Of a stretch of DNA of 64,000 nt, positions 49,190 through 62,432 are shown one piece after another. The notes under the pieces were generated by a model. It was given only the letters and a program-made list of their open reading frames with translations. It was not told where the DNA came from and ran no database searches. This DNA is from Acanthacorydalis orientalis (taxonomy: Eukaryota > Arthropoda > Insecta > Megaloptera > Corydalidae), in NCBI GenBank assembly GCA_034766995.1, contig CM068322.1:17095745-17159744 (forward strand), written 5' to 3'. The position numbers and the translations under genes were made by a program. The first letter of the stretch is position 1, and each line of letters begins with the position of its first letter.

Positions 49190-51649
49190 TCAGAATTCTT
49201 GTTTATTGGAAGACGGATATGGTGGAGGACTTGGGCGACAATAAGTTCGAACCAAACTACTATTTGGACTGTTTGTGTGACTGTAAGGAGTTAATAATGC
49301 ATCAGTTGCTGCATTTTTTGCTTCTCGATTTGTGGACAAACTGCGTAAAGTACTCGTTGCTCTTTGTATATTTTCATACTGTGTCATTTGAACTGATGAT
49401 GTTTCTTGGTTATGTTTAGATCTGAAATAAATAAAAAAAACATTAAATTTTTACTATTACATTACTGAACAATGCTTTGGAAGTTTTTATTGTAATTAAA
49501 TGTACAGTTTTAAAATAACTTGATAAAAATGGGATTTATATTTTATTATTAGAAAAAAGCACACATTGTAATATATTTTTAAAATACTATCAGGTTACAA
49601 ATATTTTTAGTCTAATCAAAATTTGATTTGTTTGAATTACAGAAGTTATTATTTCTATAATGGCAGTTTGTTTGTATTAGTAATGATGACAGACTATTAT
49701 TTTTTAAATTCTCAGTAGTGTTTCAATATAATTTTTAATAAATTTGTTTATTATAAAAATTAGTACAATAAATTTAAAACCCTTAAATTAAAAGTTAATT
49801 AAGTAATTAATTTTTTAATAATATTATTAAAACAAAACTCCTCACACAAAAAATTAAGAATTACATTTCATTTATTTTTTACTGTTTTTCTATTTAATTC
49901 ATAGTAATTGAACTGTTGTAACAAAAAAATATGGTAAAATTCATATTACTTTTAATTAATGCATGTTAATTAATTGATATGTTAGTTAAATTAGTTTTTT
50001 TTTAATAATAAATTATAATTTAAATTGGTATTTTATCTATAATTCAAGAAAATTCTCAATATATTTGATTTAAATTATATTTATTGTACAAGCTTATAAT
50101 ATATGCAAAAACATCATACTCAGTAAAACAGTGTCTTTACATGTTACCTCTTTTCACCAACACAAATATGAAAAATGGAATCAAAATAATTATCGCTTAT
50201 CTCGTCTTTTCTGTAAATTAATACATAATAAATATTAAGACTGACAGATTTTTTTTGACAATACTTACATTCCTTCATGATGAAAACAGAGAATCAGTGA
50301 TAGAAGCAAAACTAATACAATCATTACTAACATTGGTATAATTATCGTGAACATAAATTCATGAAAATAACTTCTCTGTGGCACTCCTTCCTTTGATATA
50401 GATCTCCATCTTTTTAGATGAATTTCTTTTTCATGGCTTTTATCATAATTAATATTGCTTTTACTTGAATGATGTAGTGCGGATCCATCATCTTGCAGCT
50501 GTAAAAAAATACTTACATTGACATAACATTTATTACTGAATTTTTTAAAACAATTTATTTTGATAAAAAAACAAATATTTACCAATCTAAAAGCACACCA
50601 ATCCAGAGCAAAACCTGCTTCTCTAAAAAATCTTTCAACTGTAGTGCGTTTAAAATCTCTAGGACAAGATTGCAATTTCCATAATGGTTTAACCTCATCT
50701 TGAAGTTCAAGAAGCTCTGAAGAAAAATCTGAACTACTTCCAAGTCTGAGTACCACACTAGATGAAATAATTATTTATTTATAACTAAATTCTTATTATA
50801 AAAAATACAATATTTAATGCTTATTTTTGTCTTACCCTTCTCCTTCATTAGGTTTTAATGGCAATCTTGCACCCAACTGGATTGCAGATTCTAAAAATGT
50901 AACATACAAATCTTTTTCACTATCTTTCCATAATTTTTTCCTAAACACGTCTTTTAATCTTTCCATTCTGTGAACATCAAACATATCATCTACATTTAAA
51001 TTATCGATTTTTAACTGAACTTCTTGTCTTGCCGGATTGCGTTTTTCTGTTATATGAATGGGTAAAGTGTGACGTCTTGTTTCATAATTTTTTCGATTCA
51101 ATGCAACTATTTCAACCTATTAAAAAATTAAAATTGCAAGTAATACTAACTGAATATTATGAAATTTCTGTTAATATTAAAAAAAATTAACATTTTGTAA
51201 TATTCATATTTATAATACACACAGCGATTATAGAAATGAAAAATACCAGACATAAAATTTTTTTTATAATCTATTTTACTATATACCTCCAAGTCATTAT
51301 TATATAAATGAGGTACACCATATAAATATCCATGATGATGTCTTTTACTATAAATATAGTTTATCCATGATGGCAAATCTGGTTTATTTGACAAAAATGG
51401 TCTGTATGAATATTGATCATTTGCTAAAAAAAAATACATATTAAAAAAAATATTAGAAAAAAATACATATTAATACTGAATGTATATTGCTTGGTTTTTT
51501 TGATACAATTATTTACCTTCATAAGTCCAATTAAACATTAAAGGATCAATTGTTATTGCAAATACTTCAGTCATAAGAACTGTTTCAGAATGAATTTTTT
51601 CAAAATAACACATTAAAAAAAATAGATTTATTAATAATGTGATTTTCAT
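49190..51649 (-). CDS. Alpha/epsilon-sarcoglycan
   Basis: Minus-strand exons: 51649-51517, 51423-51287, 51116-50836, 50757-50583, 50498-50269, 50210-50148, 49421-49190; 416 residues, in frame throughout. It is a single-pass subunit of the sarcoglycan complex within the dystrophin-associated complex at muscle and other plasma membranes. Order of features: signal peptide (MKITLLINLFFLMCYFEKIH), an early NWT glycosylation site, cadherin-like extracellular region (PDLPSWINYIYSKRHHHGYL, YGVPHLYNND), the sarcoglycan domain (DMFDVHRMERLKDVFRKKLW, CPRDFKRTTVERFFREAGFA, LDWCAFRLV), one transmembrane helix at about residue 300 (FTIIIPMLVMIVLVLLLSLI), and a roughly 90-residue cytoplasmic tail rich in Ser, Thr and Pro ending SSNKQEF. 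Length is close to the 400-440 usual for the family. Insects normally have one gene that stands for both alpha and epsilon. It is divergent with INPP5A across 504 bases. Confidence 0.93.
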
Positions 51650-52153
51650 TCTGTTGTATATTGTTTTACTTCTTTTTAAATTTAATTTGAATCTTATTTG
51701 TCAAATTAATTAAGTTAATTCATTGTAGAAAATTACAGTACATTTCCAAATATTTATTTTCAGGTAGATCCATTCAGTGAATTTCAGTTGTTGCTGAAAT
51801 GAGATCAATATGTATTTAAAAATAATTTACGCATGCGCTAATTTAATGGAGGTGCGGCTATATACAGATCCATGCATAAGATCCATGGATACACTTCATT
51901 TCGTGTACGTATGAATAGCCATAGGCATATAAACAATGATTAGTAGACGATAAATTATGTGACAACTATGAAAATGTAAATATTTTTACGAAAAGTGAAT
52001 AAGTAGAATGGAAATCATGTAATGTCATAATGTTTATTAATAATTAATAAAGATCTTCAAAATAGGAATTACAAAGATATTTTTAAATCTTGACTATGGT
52101 TTAAGTTAAATATACATTTTGATTTTTAACCTTTTTACCAATTTGACTTCAAA
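51650..52153. promoter_or_regulatory. Divergent intergenic region, sarcoglycan / INPP5A
   Basis: The 504 bases between the two start codons must hold both promoters. A relatively GC-rich patch at 51830-51935 (ACGCATGCGC and nearby) stands out. No TATA box can be assigned with confidence. Confidence 0.5.
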
Positions 52154-52249
52154 ATGAATTTGGAAGTTATTCCAACTTTATTAATTACTGCCAATGTTGG
52201 TTCAATTTTTGAAGATGTGAGTACAACAAAAAAAATTCATTTTTTTGAA

Positions 52250-52330
<81 letters not shown>

Positions 52331-52988
52331 TATGATTTGTAGCCCTCTACTATGCTAAAAATTTGGGCAAATGAATTCTTAACATCAGTTACAAATTTGA
52401 ATCCAAAATTTATTGCTTTACATTGCCAAGAAGTAGGTGGAAAAAATTATGAACGAAGCATGCAACATGTAGAAAATTTTGTTAAATTACTTTTAACAAG
52501 CGATGAATTAAAATCCTTTGACAGAGCACGAATATTCCTCGATGAAGATTATAGTTCTGCGGAAAACTTTACGGTATTTATTAGTTTCAGGTTTCATTAA
52601 ATTGAATGTTATAAATATTTAGCAATTTACAATATATATTTTTTATATTTATGTATTTGTTTACAATTAATATACATGTAAATATAATCTTTTTTGTTTT
52701 AGGCTTTGGGAAATTTTTATTTTATTCATGAATCATTGAAAAATGTAAATATATGGAATTTTATTGATAAAAAGTTTGTTATGGTTAAAGGAAAGGAAAT
52801 TTATAATGGAAATATTGAAAATATTGCTACAAAAGAAAAAGCCAAATTTCCACAAGAATTTTTTCCAGAAGTTAGTATTATCATTGTGTAGTTAATGTAT
52901 ATGTATGTTTTAAAATTTTCATTTTAATATAATTTCTTTATGTGTGTGTATGTATATATATATATATGTATGTATGTGTGTATGTATG

Positions 52989-53053
<65 letters not shown>

Positions 53054-53095
53054 GTATATATATATGTATATATATATGTATATATATATATGTAT

Positions 53096-53146
<51 letters not shown>

Positions 53147-55962
53147 TATATACATATATATGTATATATATATATATATAATATCAAATTTTTTTAGTGT
53201 AAGTGGTCTCGTAAAGGATTTTTAAGGATAAGATTTTCTATTGGTGGCACTATGATAGATTTTATTAATATACATCTCTTCCATGATGCTTCCAATTTTA
53301 TTGCAATGGAACAGTTTCCATCTATATATTGTAAGAATAGACGACGTGCTCTAGAATATACTTTAAATAGATTTCAAAGTGACTGTTATGAAACAGTACC
53401 ATTTTTTTTATTTGGTGATTTCAATTTTCGAACTGATACTGATGGAGTAGTTAAGGTTTGTTATTCAGACTGTTTTCCAAGTGAGTTAATAATGTAACAT
53501 ATAATGGTATGTTTGAATTATATATAATTCTGATACTATTGTATAGTATTGAATTACAAAAATTGTATTTTTTTTTAAATGAGTTTTTTAAAGCACTTAT
53601 GAAATGTATTTCAATAAAATAGTTTTAAATTTTTGTTTATGAATCATAATCCCTATATGGAATTTCATTAGTCTTAATAATAATTGTATATTTTAGAAAT
53701 TGACAGAAGGTTTAACAACTACAAGAGTTCAAAATAGTAAGAATAATGACAATACAAAATTGCAATACAAAAATGACAATAGTCAGTTAATTTTAACTGT
53801 AGGAAAAAAAGAATTTATTCATTTAGAACATGATGATATTTTTCTTAAAACTGATGAAAAATCATGGGTAAGTGATTAAATAATTGTATTAATAATTAAA
53901 CAATTTTACATTTAGACAAAAAGTTTATAAAAAAATTGTATTATTTGAATAGTGAGCTAATTTTTTATGTTAACAAAAAAAATTTTTATTTGTTAGTTGA
54001 GGTCTTATGATCGTGAATTAGAAGCTTTTAATAAACAATTGTATGAATATCCAATCACATTCCCACCAAGTTATCCTTTTGAAGAAAATATTAAAGGAGC
54101 AACTAATTACATGAAGACTAGATGTCCTTCGTGGTGCGATCGAGTATTATTAAGTGTTATGGCCAAAGATCTAGTCAATGAAACTTATCCTGTTAAATAT
54201 GAATTGATGGGTAGAAATGTCTGTATGGGAGATCATAAGGCAAGTATAGTATAAGAAATTGTTGATATTCAGAAAATCAAAATTAATGTTTTTGTTTAAT
54301 TCTTTTTTTGTACATCTTTTTAATTTCTGATAAATGCAGCCAGTATATCTGGATTGTCACATTCAACTATCAGATTAAGGTATTATTTCAATGTAAATTA
54401 TAAATTACTTATGTATAAAGCGTTTTTAAATTTGGTTTTTGCATGCAAATATGTTTTAAAATAAAATAGATGTTTTCATTTATTTATTGTATCACAAAGT
54501 ACATTTTCAGATATTATACAAGGTGCTCATTTAAAATTTTTATTTTCAGTTGTAGTTTCTCTGTTTATATAGTTTCATACATTGATAGGATTATATTTGG
54601 AGTTTTGAAGTATAATGCATACACACAAATACACACACAACACACATGCACACACATACACACACACACGCACACACACCTACACACACACCTAGGTAAA
54701 TTTCACTGTCTATTTAAAAAAAGTTTGAATTATTTTTATACTTCCATAAAAACTTAAATAAATTTAATAAGAAAAAGTAAACCAATGATGTTTCTTCGTT
54801 TCAAATAAATTTCACTCTATAAAAATGTAAAATTTGTTAGTTATTTTTTAAGTAACTTACTTTAAGATATTTCTGACTTATTAACATGTTATACATATAC
54901 TCATATACATTGTGTAAATTTATATTTGTATTTGAAAACATAAAACAGAGATAATTTTTTTTATAATTGAATTTATACTAATTGCAGCCAGTCTACCTTC
55001 GGTTGGACCTATTTGGCGAATCAGGTACAATAAAATGCTCACATGCAACTGCACCTGTTTGTGGCTTATATCCTATCACATGTCCTTGTTGTGATGATTT
55101 TGCTTCAGTTACAATCAACATTATTGATTTATCTAATGATAAATCTATTTGCAGTAGTGTAAATAAAAATGCTTTGTGTGAACAGAGTAGTTTTTCTGTA
55201 GATAAAAATTTGTTGCATGAGCCTTACACAAAAGAAATGTTATCACATGAACCTTATACACCTGAGAGTGCTGAATCACATTCTCCTTTACCATCAGACG
55301 ATTCAGAGAAAAATGTATATGTTTTTCAAAAATCAATCAGTCAATTATCTAACCATCAGGTTACAGAAAATAAAACTCTTAGAAATATAAAACCTCCCGT
55401 ATCTCCAGCTTTATTAAAATCACGTTTGGAAAATGTTCTACGTACAGAGAAAGAAGATTGTTTGGTCGATTCTGTTGTAGAAAATTCAATTGACAATGAT
55501 AAATATATGCTCAATATAATGAATTTTGAAGAAATCTGTAAAAATGAAAATACTAAAATTAAAAGATGTAGATGCATGAGTGAAATTATTAGAAAACCTC
55601 AGAAAATCAGATTGAAAAGTACGACTAGTTTATGCTCAAGACTTGATGATCATCATAGTTCTAGTGATGAAGATTGGTTTGAAGAAATTACTGAAAATGT
55701 TGAAGAAAAGAATGATCATTTGTTAGATAAGTTTGAATCAAATATTTCTTGTAGACAAGTATCAAAAACAAGATTTCCTATATCAGCATTGCCTGAAGAA
55801 AATATTGAAATTAATACAAATTTATTCAGTGTCAATAATGATGAATCACATCTTAAGAATACAAATAATTTGAATGTCGTCCAAATTGAAGATGATTTAA
55901 AATGTAATATAACCGAGTCAGAAATGAAGACTAAAACTATTGTTTGTTGTAATATTTTATAA
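52154..55962 (+). CDS. INPP5A: Type I inositol polyphosphate 5-phosphatase, long CaaX isoform
   Basis: Removes the 5-phosphate of Ins(1,4,5)P3 and Ins(1,3,4,5)P4, ending the calcium signal. Exons: 52154-52216, 52343-52573, 52703-52870, 53198-53455, 53697-53867, 53997-54239, 54988-55962; 702 residues. Family marks: LHCQEVGG near residue 50, NIHLFHD, the Mg-binding motif [22 protein letters not shown], and GDHKPVYL. The mammalian enzyme is about 412 residues and ends in a CaaX box that attaches it to membranes. Here the last exon adds about 300 residues of acidic, Ser/Asn-rich low-complexity chain. It still closes with CNIL, a CaaX box whose terminal Leu favours geranylgeranylation. The donor of exon 6 is GC, not GT (54240-54241). 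The short form is listed separately. Start is the only ATG in frame at the head of exon 1 ([20 protein letters not shown]). Confidence 0.92.
52250..52325. repeat. (TA)n microsatellite in INPP5A intron 1
   Basis: About 76 bases of TA repeats occupying most of the 126-base intron and ending 17 bases before the acceptor of exon 2. Confidence 0.95.
52940..53180. repeat. (TA)n/(TATG)n array in INPP5A intron 3
   Basis: About 240 bases of TA with regularly spaced GTATATATAT units. It fills most of the 327-base intron and ends 17 bases before exon 4 (53198). Confidence 0.95.
54340..54378 (+). CDS. Alternative terminal exon, short INPP5A isoform
   Basis: TAAATGCAG acceptor, then [12 protein letters not shown] and a TAA (54376-54378). 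Joined to exon 6 (54239, GC donor) it gives a protein of 390 residues without a CaaX box. The exon starts with the same CCAGT as the exon at 54988 and encodes the same first residues (PVYL), the conserved end of the GDHKPV motif. It therefore looks like an alternative terminal exon or a decayed duplicate of the 5' end of the long exon. Confidence 0.65.
   Translation, partial: PVYLDCHIQLSD
54628..54695. repeat. (CA)n-rich microsatellite
   Basis: ACAC repeats with a few ATG/CTA interruptions, within the intron or 3' UTR between the two alternative INPP5A last exons. Confidence 0.9.
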
Positions 55963-57347
55963 TTTTTTTAGTTGTTTTTGTTTGCAGTATACCTACATAT
56001 GCTTTGCTCTATGTATGTATTTTGGCATGATTTTTCATTTTATTATGTACATATTGTTGATTAATCATGTTTTTATATTAATTATATATTCAATTAGGTA
56101 AAAAAGCAACTAATGGACTCAAACTAATAGGAAGCGTAACACCAATTTTGGATAAGAAGATTATAAATAGTAACAGTGCAATATCACATTATATTTATAT
56201 TAAAAAGGCTAATGGACCTACAAAAGTGTTCAAAGAAACAACAGTTTGAGTACTTTAATTTTATAACAATACTTTAACTGTTATTTTCAAGAGAGTTAAT
56301 GCCTTTATTTGGAAAATAAGTTTTAAATAATTGTATATTTCTTTATAAAAGAATGTGACTTATGTATTTGTATTTTTTTTTTGTTTATAGTTTTTCAATT
56401 AATTTGTTGTTAGGAAAAAGTTAACTAGTTTGTCACAGTTTGTATCATTTATATTGGATGTCTTTTGTAATGATTTTTTTTTCATAAAATTTACTCATGC
56501 TATCTTTAGTTATTATTATTATTTTTTTAGTTTATTGGCTTTTTAAGATATTAATTAGTATATAGTTTGATAATTCATTTAATGTTTTATACTCAAAAGT
56601 GCCTCATTGCAATATTTTAGAGGTAAAAATAGATCAAAAATTATAAAGTAAATAAAAATACAATACATCCAATATTAATGACTATTTTAAAAACAAAAAA
56701 ATATATTTTAATTGTCACATTCAACTTTAAATATATTTCAAAGTAATGAAATTGGATACAATTAGATTTCATTATATTTTACTAAAATTAAAAAAGACTA
56801 ATTTTTTTGTTCCTGTGAAAAATATTTTTTATAAATTGAAAGAAATAAGCATATCAAGATCTGCCTGTATTATTATAATTACCAATGAATTCAAATGTCA
56901 GAAAATATTTTTTTTTTATATATGAACATATTTACATAATATGAAAAAAATGTATACAACATATCAGTTATTCAAATTGTATATCCAACTAATTACTGAT
57001 TAAAAAAATGTGGACATTCCCTACATTTGTATTTGAAATAGAAAATTTAAATTTACACACCATATTACCTGATCAAGATCATTTAAGTATACATTGCTTA
57101 ATAGTACACATAAGTGTATTTTTAAGAGAACCTTTTTTTAATACCTTTTTTATTTTAAGTACATCGAGTAAAAAGATGGTTCAAGATAATTATTAAATTT
57201 AAAATAAATCAAAATATTGTTCAAGTAATCTGTTATTAAAAAATATAGGTGTTCTTTTTAATTTTAATCATAATGATTAATATTCATTTAAAAGTAAAAA
57301 GATTAAATGTAATTTTTAAATAAATATTATTTGTAGTGTGAATAGTG

Positions 57348-57351
<4 letters not shown>

Positions 57352-57400
<49 letters not shown>
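57352..57400. repeat. (TA)n microsatellite
   Basis: About 49 bases of TA repeats. Confidence 0.95.
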
Positions 57401-57402
<2 letters not shown>

Positions 57403-58897
57403 TTTTACAAATATTCCTTATAGTTATTGGTTTCAAAGTTAATGTTATAAAATTGTTATTATATTTTTGATATTATGATTGAAATGATTTACAAGTCACA
57501 CACATGCAAACAATATATATACACATGCAAACTTTTCTTTATATCTACATATTGTGTATATATTTTTCCTTTTTTTAAAGTAGCATGCGATAAATTATAT
57601 GTGAAATTCATATAGTACTCACCTTAATATTTACCTTGTTATTTGTATGTGTATTGTAATAAACTTTTGCTGTATAATGTACTTAGAGTTTGTCAAGTTC
57701 AGTAACAGTATTATTTTTTGTTAATGTTCTGTATTAACATATTCACAATTTAATGTTCAAAAAATTGCTTATTTTTTACTTGTATGTGGAAAATATTAAT
57801 TCATGTTGTCTCTAATTAAACTATATCTACTCTTCATAATCTATTGATACTAAAAAATTTTCCCAGGCACTGTCATTTATAAACTATGAATATACATATA
57901 TCTGTATATTTTTATCTGGGATATTTACATGTTTAGAAATACATCAATACTACAAATTGATATAGTATTTTGAATGTTTAAGTCTCCAATAAAATTATCT
58001 GGATTGGAATTTAAACATTTGTTTATAATCTAGAATTCACTTCATTATTGTAATTTCATCTAGTCTTATGTATGTGTGTGAATATCTACTTAGTATTTTG
58101 GTGCTTTGTATTATTAGTAAATTGGGTTTTTTTTTAAAAAAAATAATTACTCCTAATTTTTAAATAAATAGAAGTTAATATGATAATTATCACGCTTATA
58201 TTATTTACTAGTCAATTGTAGGATTTAGATATAAATATAATAAAATTTATTATCACAAATATATATTCAGTTTTTGTTGTTTTAAGTGAATAATAATAGT
58301 TTGATAATGATTATTATTTAATACAGTAAAATAGAATTTATCCTTGTTATATGTATATAAAGTAAAATATATTAAATATGTGGTAAAAGTCATAATTGAG
58401 TCATATTCAGAAATGTGTTAAAATTAGTTCTTATTTTATTTGTAATGAGTTTGTAGAATCTCATATAGTAATTGCAAATTAAATAAGTAATTAATTTTGG
58501 CCTTTGTATTCAAGATATCCATATAATTAATTGTGATTGCCTTTTTTGCACGCTAGTCATTTATTCTAATCAGCCTTATAAACATAAGTAATTACATAGT
58601 TTTTAGTGAACAGATTTGTCAGTTGAAAAGTTAATATGTTCACATTTTTTTTTATTCAACTGTAAGTTTAGCATTCCATAAAATTATATTGTGTTATAAA
58701 TGTTATATGATTAATTATAAAATTAATATTTAGAAAAGAATTATACAAAATTTTAAAAAAGTATATTGATAAATTATATCTTAGTCATAACTATGTTGTG
58801 TCAATTTTATTGAATGTTTAAACAACTTCCAAAAATATTCATGAATACTTATCTTTTGTGTTTATTAATTAAAAGCCAATCTACAATATACTGTGTA

Positions 58898-59003
58898 TAT
58901 ATACATATATATTTATATATATATATATACATATATATTTATATAAATATATATGTATATATGTATATATACATATATATTTATATATATATATATATAA
59001 ATA

Positions 59004-59059
<56 letters not shown>
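58898..59059. repeat. Compound TA/CATA/TTTA array
   Basis: About 160 bases built of TA runs separated by CATATATATTTA words in both orientations. Confidence 0.95.
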
Positions 59060-59068
<9 letters not shown>

Positions 59069-59489
59069 TGTATTTACAAAGAAGGCTTATTAATTTTACT
59101 ATTAAATATTGTACTCATGTAAAGTTATTATTTTTATTTATAAGCATTAATTAAGAATTCCAGTATTTTAATTTTAAATTTTAAAAGATTTCTCATGGAC
59201 CGAAGTACTCTAATTTGATGTGAATAATGTGTTTAAGTGTACTGGTTATTGTCAATTGTGAATAAGTATTGGATATTACATGGAAGTAAATGTATTAATA
59301 AAATTTGTAACAATTTTTAGGAAATACTTCAAATTATGCCATTTCAATGCAGTCTTGCCGTTGAAGTAAATTATTCGTTTTGTTACAGTTTATATATATA
59401 TATATATATATATTTTGCATAAAACATTGTATATCCAATGCATTGTTTTATTATTTACTATTTGAAATGTGCTGTGCATTATACACCAA

Positions 59490-59497
59490 ACATAAAG

Positions 59498-59539
<42 letters not shown>

Positions 59540-59554
59540 GTATATATATATATG

Positions 59555-59586
<32 letters not shown>

Positions 59587-59592
59587 TGTATA

Positions 59593-59670
<78 letters not shown>
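59490..59670. repeat. (TA)n/(TATG)n array
   Basis: About 180 bases: a left part of GTATATATATAT units, then about 70 bases of pure TA. Confidence 0.95.
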
Positions 59671-59676
<6 letters not shown>

Positions 59677-59927
59677 CATGTATGTCTGTATTAATATAAA
59701 TTGTTCATATATATTTGTTGTTTATTGATAAATGTTGTGTAAAAATATATTATTTTAAAATATTTTTGTATTATTATATATGCTTGCTTAATTTTATGTC
59801 CAGAAAAATGCTTTTCATCAATAGATTTTTATTAATTTTAGTTATGGATGAATGATAGGTTCATTTATATTCCCATGTTTTGATATTCACGTATAAGTAT
59901 TTTTTTCTGAATTTATGTGTGTCTATC

Positions 59928-59979
<52 letters not shown>

Positions 59980-60334
59980 CACACACATACATAGGTATAT
60001 ATGTAGTGTGTATGTGAGTATTTATGCATAGATAAGTGTATATAGATATGTACATAAATAATTAAAAAAAATTGCTATATCTGCAATTGAAGTCTTTAGT
60101 TAGTTACTTTTTTTATTAAATTTTATACCTAGATTCAAATATCTTAAATTTTTTTCATTAATTACTTGAAAATTTGGTAAAGGAGTATACTTAGAATAAT
60201 AATGTGATGACTTCCTAACTTAAATAAAACACCTAATAAATTTAATTTATATTCTTTATTTACAAATATTTAGTTTAACTTACAATTAAAAACAAATATT
60301 TAAACTGGTCAAGTGGTTTAAAAGTTAATTTCAT

Positions 60335-60440
<106 letters not shown>

Positions 60441-60976
60441 AACATACATAGATTTAATGAAATAATAATTTTCTAAGAATGAAAGTTTCATATTTTTATA
60501 TGAGCATTATAATTTATATCTGAATAAGAGACTAGGCCTGAAAATCAATAGGTATAAAAATACAATCACCATTTATTAATATATGTTTACCATTTTTACT
60601 TAATATAAAAGTGTATATTAAAATCACTTGTATTTTTAATATGTGCATTTTGCATTGTTTAGATGAATTATATGTTTTATACACATACCAGTACAATACA
60701 TTTGTTTGTATATTAATTTGTTAAGAGTTTTGGTATCTGAAATGATCATACTGATGTATGTACATTTTTGAATCATTGAAAAAAATGAACTTATAATTTT
60801 ATTAATATTGTCTTAGATTATAGTGACGATTTAAATAAGTGAAACACCATTTTTTAAAGTTTTTTTTTTAAATTGTATTCGATATAAGTATATAACATAA
60901 AATGAAATAGGAAATTGTATTTATCAATTTGTAATCTATCCAGTCTTTCAATTATAAAAAAAAATCATCTAGAAGT

Positions 60977-62432
60977 TCAATAAAACCTCTTTCTCGAGTT
61001 CTCTTGGTGTTTTTGATATAACATAATACCTATCACAACACAAGCAACTAACGCGATGGCACCAATTAACATTAAGAGAAATATTTTAATGCCTGACAAT
61101 GAGGAAGGTTTAGGATCATCGACATGGTCCCTCGGTGGTTCAAAAAAACTTGCTGATGGTGATATATTTGATCTATCTTCATCATCAGTAACCTACAAAC
61201 AAATGCATATTATTATATATATCTTTATTACATAGTTGTATACATATGCAAATTACCTCATTAGGTAAGTCAAGTTCGAATACTTTTACAGACATTACAT
61301 CATGATTATCAGATAAATCACCAGTGGTAGCTGTTATTCCAAAATAATAACCTGTAGGTAATTTTACTCCTTTTACTGAAAAACATTCTTTCCATGCTGC
61401 TTTATTATCAATATCAGTTGAAACTAAAAGAAAATTGATTGAAAATAATTCAAATATAAATGCCAAGAATATTGTAACTAACCAGTTAATGTGTCTTTCT
61501 CATATCTTATTGCAATATGAGTATCATAATCAACATTTCTAAATTTGGCTTCACAGCCAGCTAACTGAGTATGTGTGCCATCTTTATCATGGTCATAGCT
61601 TAAAGTTCCATTGTTTACCATTGCTGAGATATATGGGTGTTGATGCTGAAATAGAAGAAATTCATTTAATATCTTTAAAAACAACTATTCTCAATTAATA
61701 GAAACACTAACATTATGTGGTCCATTGTGGTTGCTATATGTGTCCATAATTACAGCTAAGCCATGGAAAAAGTCTTTATTACCAAAAACTTCCCCAATCA
61801 TCATACGATCTCGTGCATACCAAATTGCCATTCCATCTCCAAAAAGATCTGTTCCTTTCCCATGTATTTTAAAATGTACTTGTAATTCCCAATTTCGCAT
61901 ACTGCATGGCTAAAATTATGCAGGTAAAATCAGTTATCAGTACATTAAAAAAGTTATACATCTAATAGAAAATAAATACCATCGAGTTCCATAGTATGCC
62001 ATTTTTTGATTGTAAATCTGGTGTTAAACGAACATAGTTACTTGTAACAATAGTGCTACCTAAGAAATCCCAGTATGGTACCGTCATTCCAGAACCTTTA
62101 AGAAATCGTATTTACTAGTTTTTTTTGTAATGAATTAACATTTATTGAAATAATACATATTAGATACGTGCAATTTTATTGTATTTTTTTAGGTTAGAAT
62201 AAAAGAAAAGATAATGAATATGCCGTATAATTAAATAAAATTTAAATAACAATTTAATTAAACCAATGATGTGCAAAAAATCATTACATAGAAAAATATA
62301 AGTACCTTGATATGGTTTTATTAAAGAATGTTCCCTTTTCATATAATCGTTAGTATTCCAATTTGCGTTAATTTCATAAATAAAAATAAATACTACAAAT
62401 AATTTCAACATTTTAAAATTTCTAATAAACAT
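60977..62432 (-). CDS. LMAN2: VIP36 / LMAN2-type cargo lectin
   Basis: A type I membrane lectin that binds high-mannose glycans and moves glycoproteins between ER and Golgi. Minus-strand exons: 62432-62306, 62095-61980, 61909-61712, 61645-61483, 61423-61257, 61192-60977; 328 residues (human LMAN2 is about 356). Order: signal peptide (MFIRNFKMLKLFVVFIFIYE); start of the L-type lectin domain (REHSLIKPYQGSGMTVPYWD); WELQVHFKIHGKGTDLFGDG; the Ca/sugar-binding segment VIMDTYSNHNGPHN; SYDHDKDGTHTQLAGCEAKF; TGYYFGITATTGDLSDNHDV; a transmembrane helix (FLLMLIGAIALVACVVIGIM); and a short cytoplasmic tail ending SRKRFY. The KRFY tail is the ER-export signal seen in the VIP36 group and distinguishes it from ERGIC-53 (KKFF). 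Asp, Asn and His ligands of the lectin site are present. Confidence 0.95.

Noticed and set aside
57008..57196. 62-codon ORF starting MWTFPTFVFEIENLNLH
   Set aside because: AT-rich, no splice signals in frame, no recognisable family, and it lies in a long gene-free spacer or UTR.
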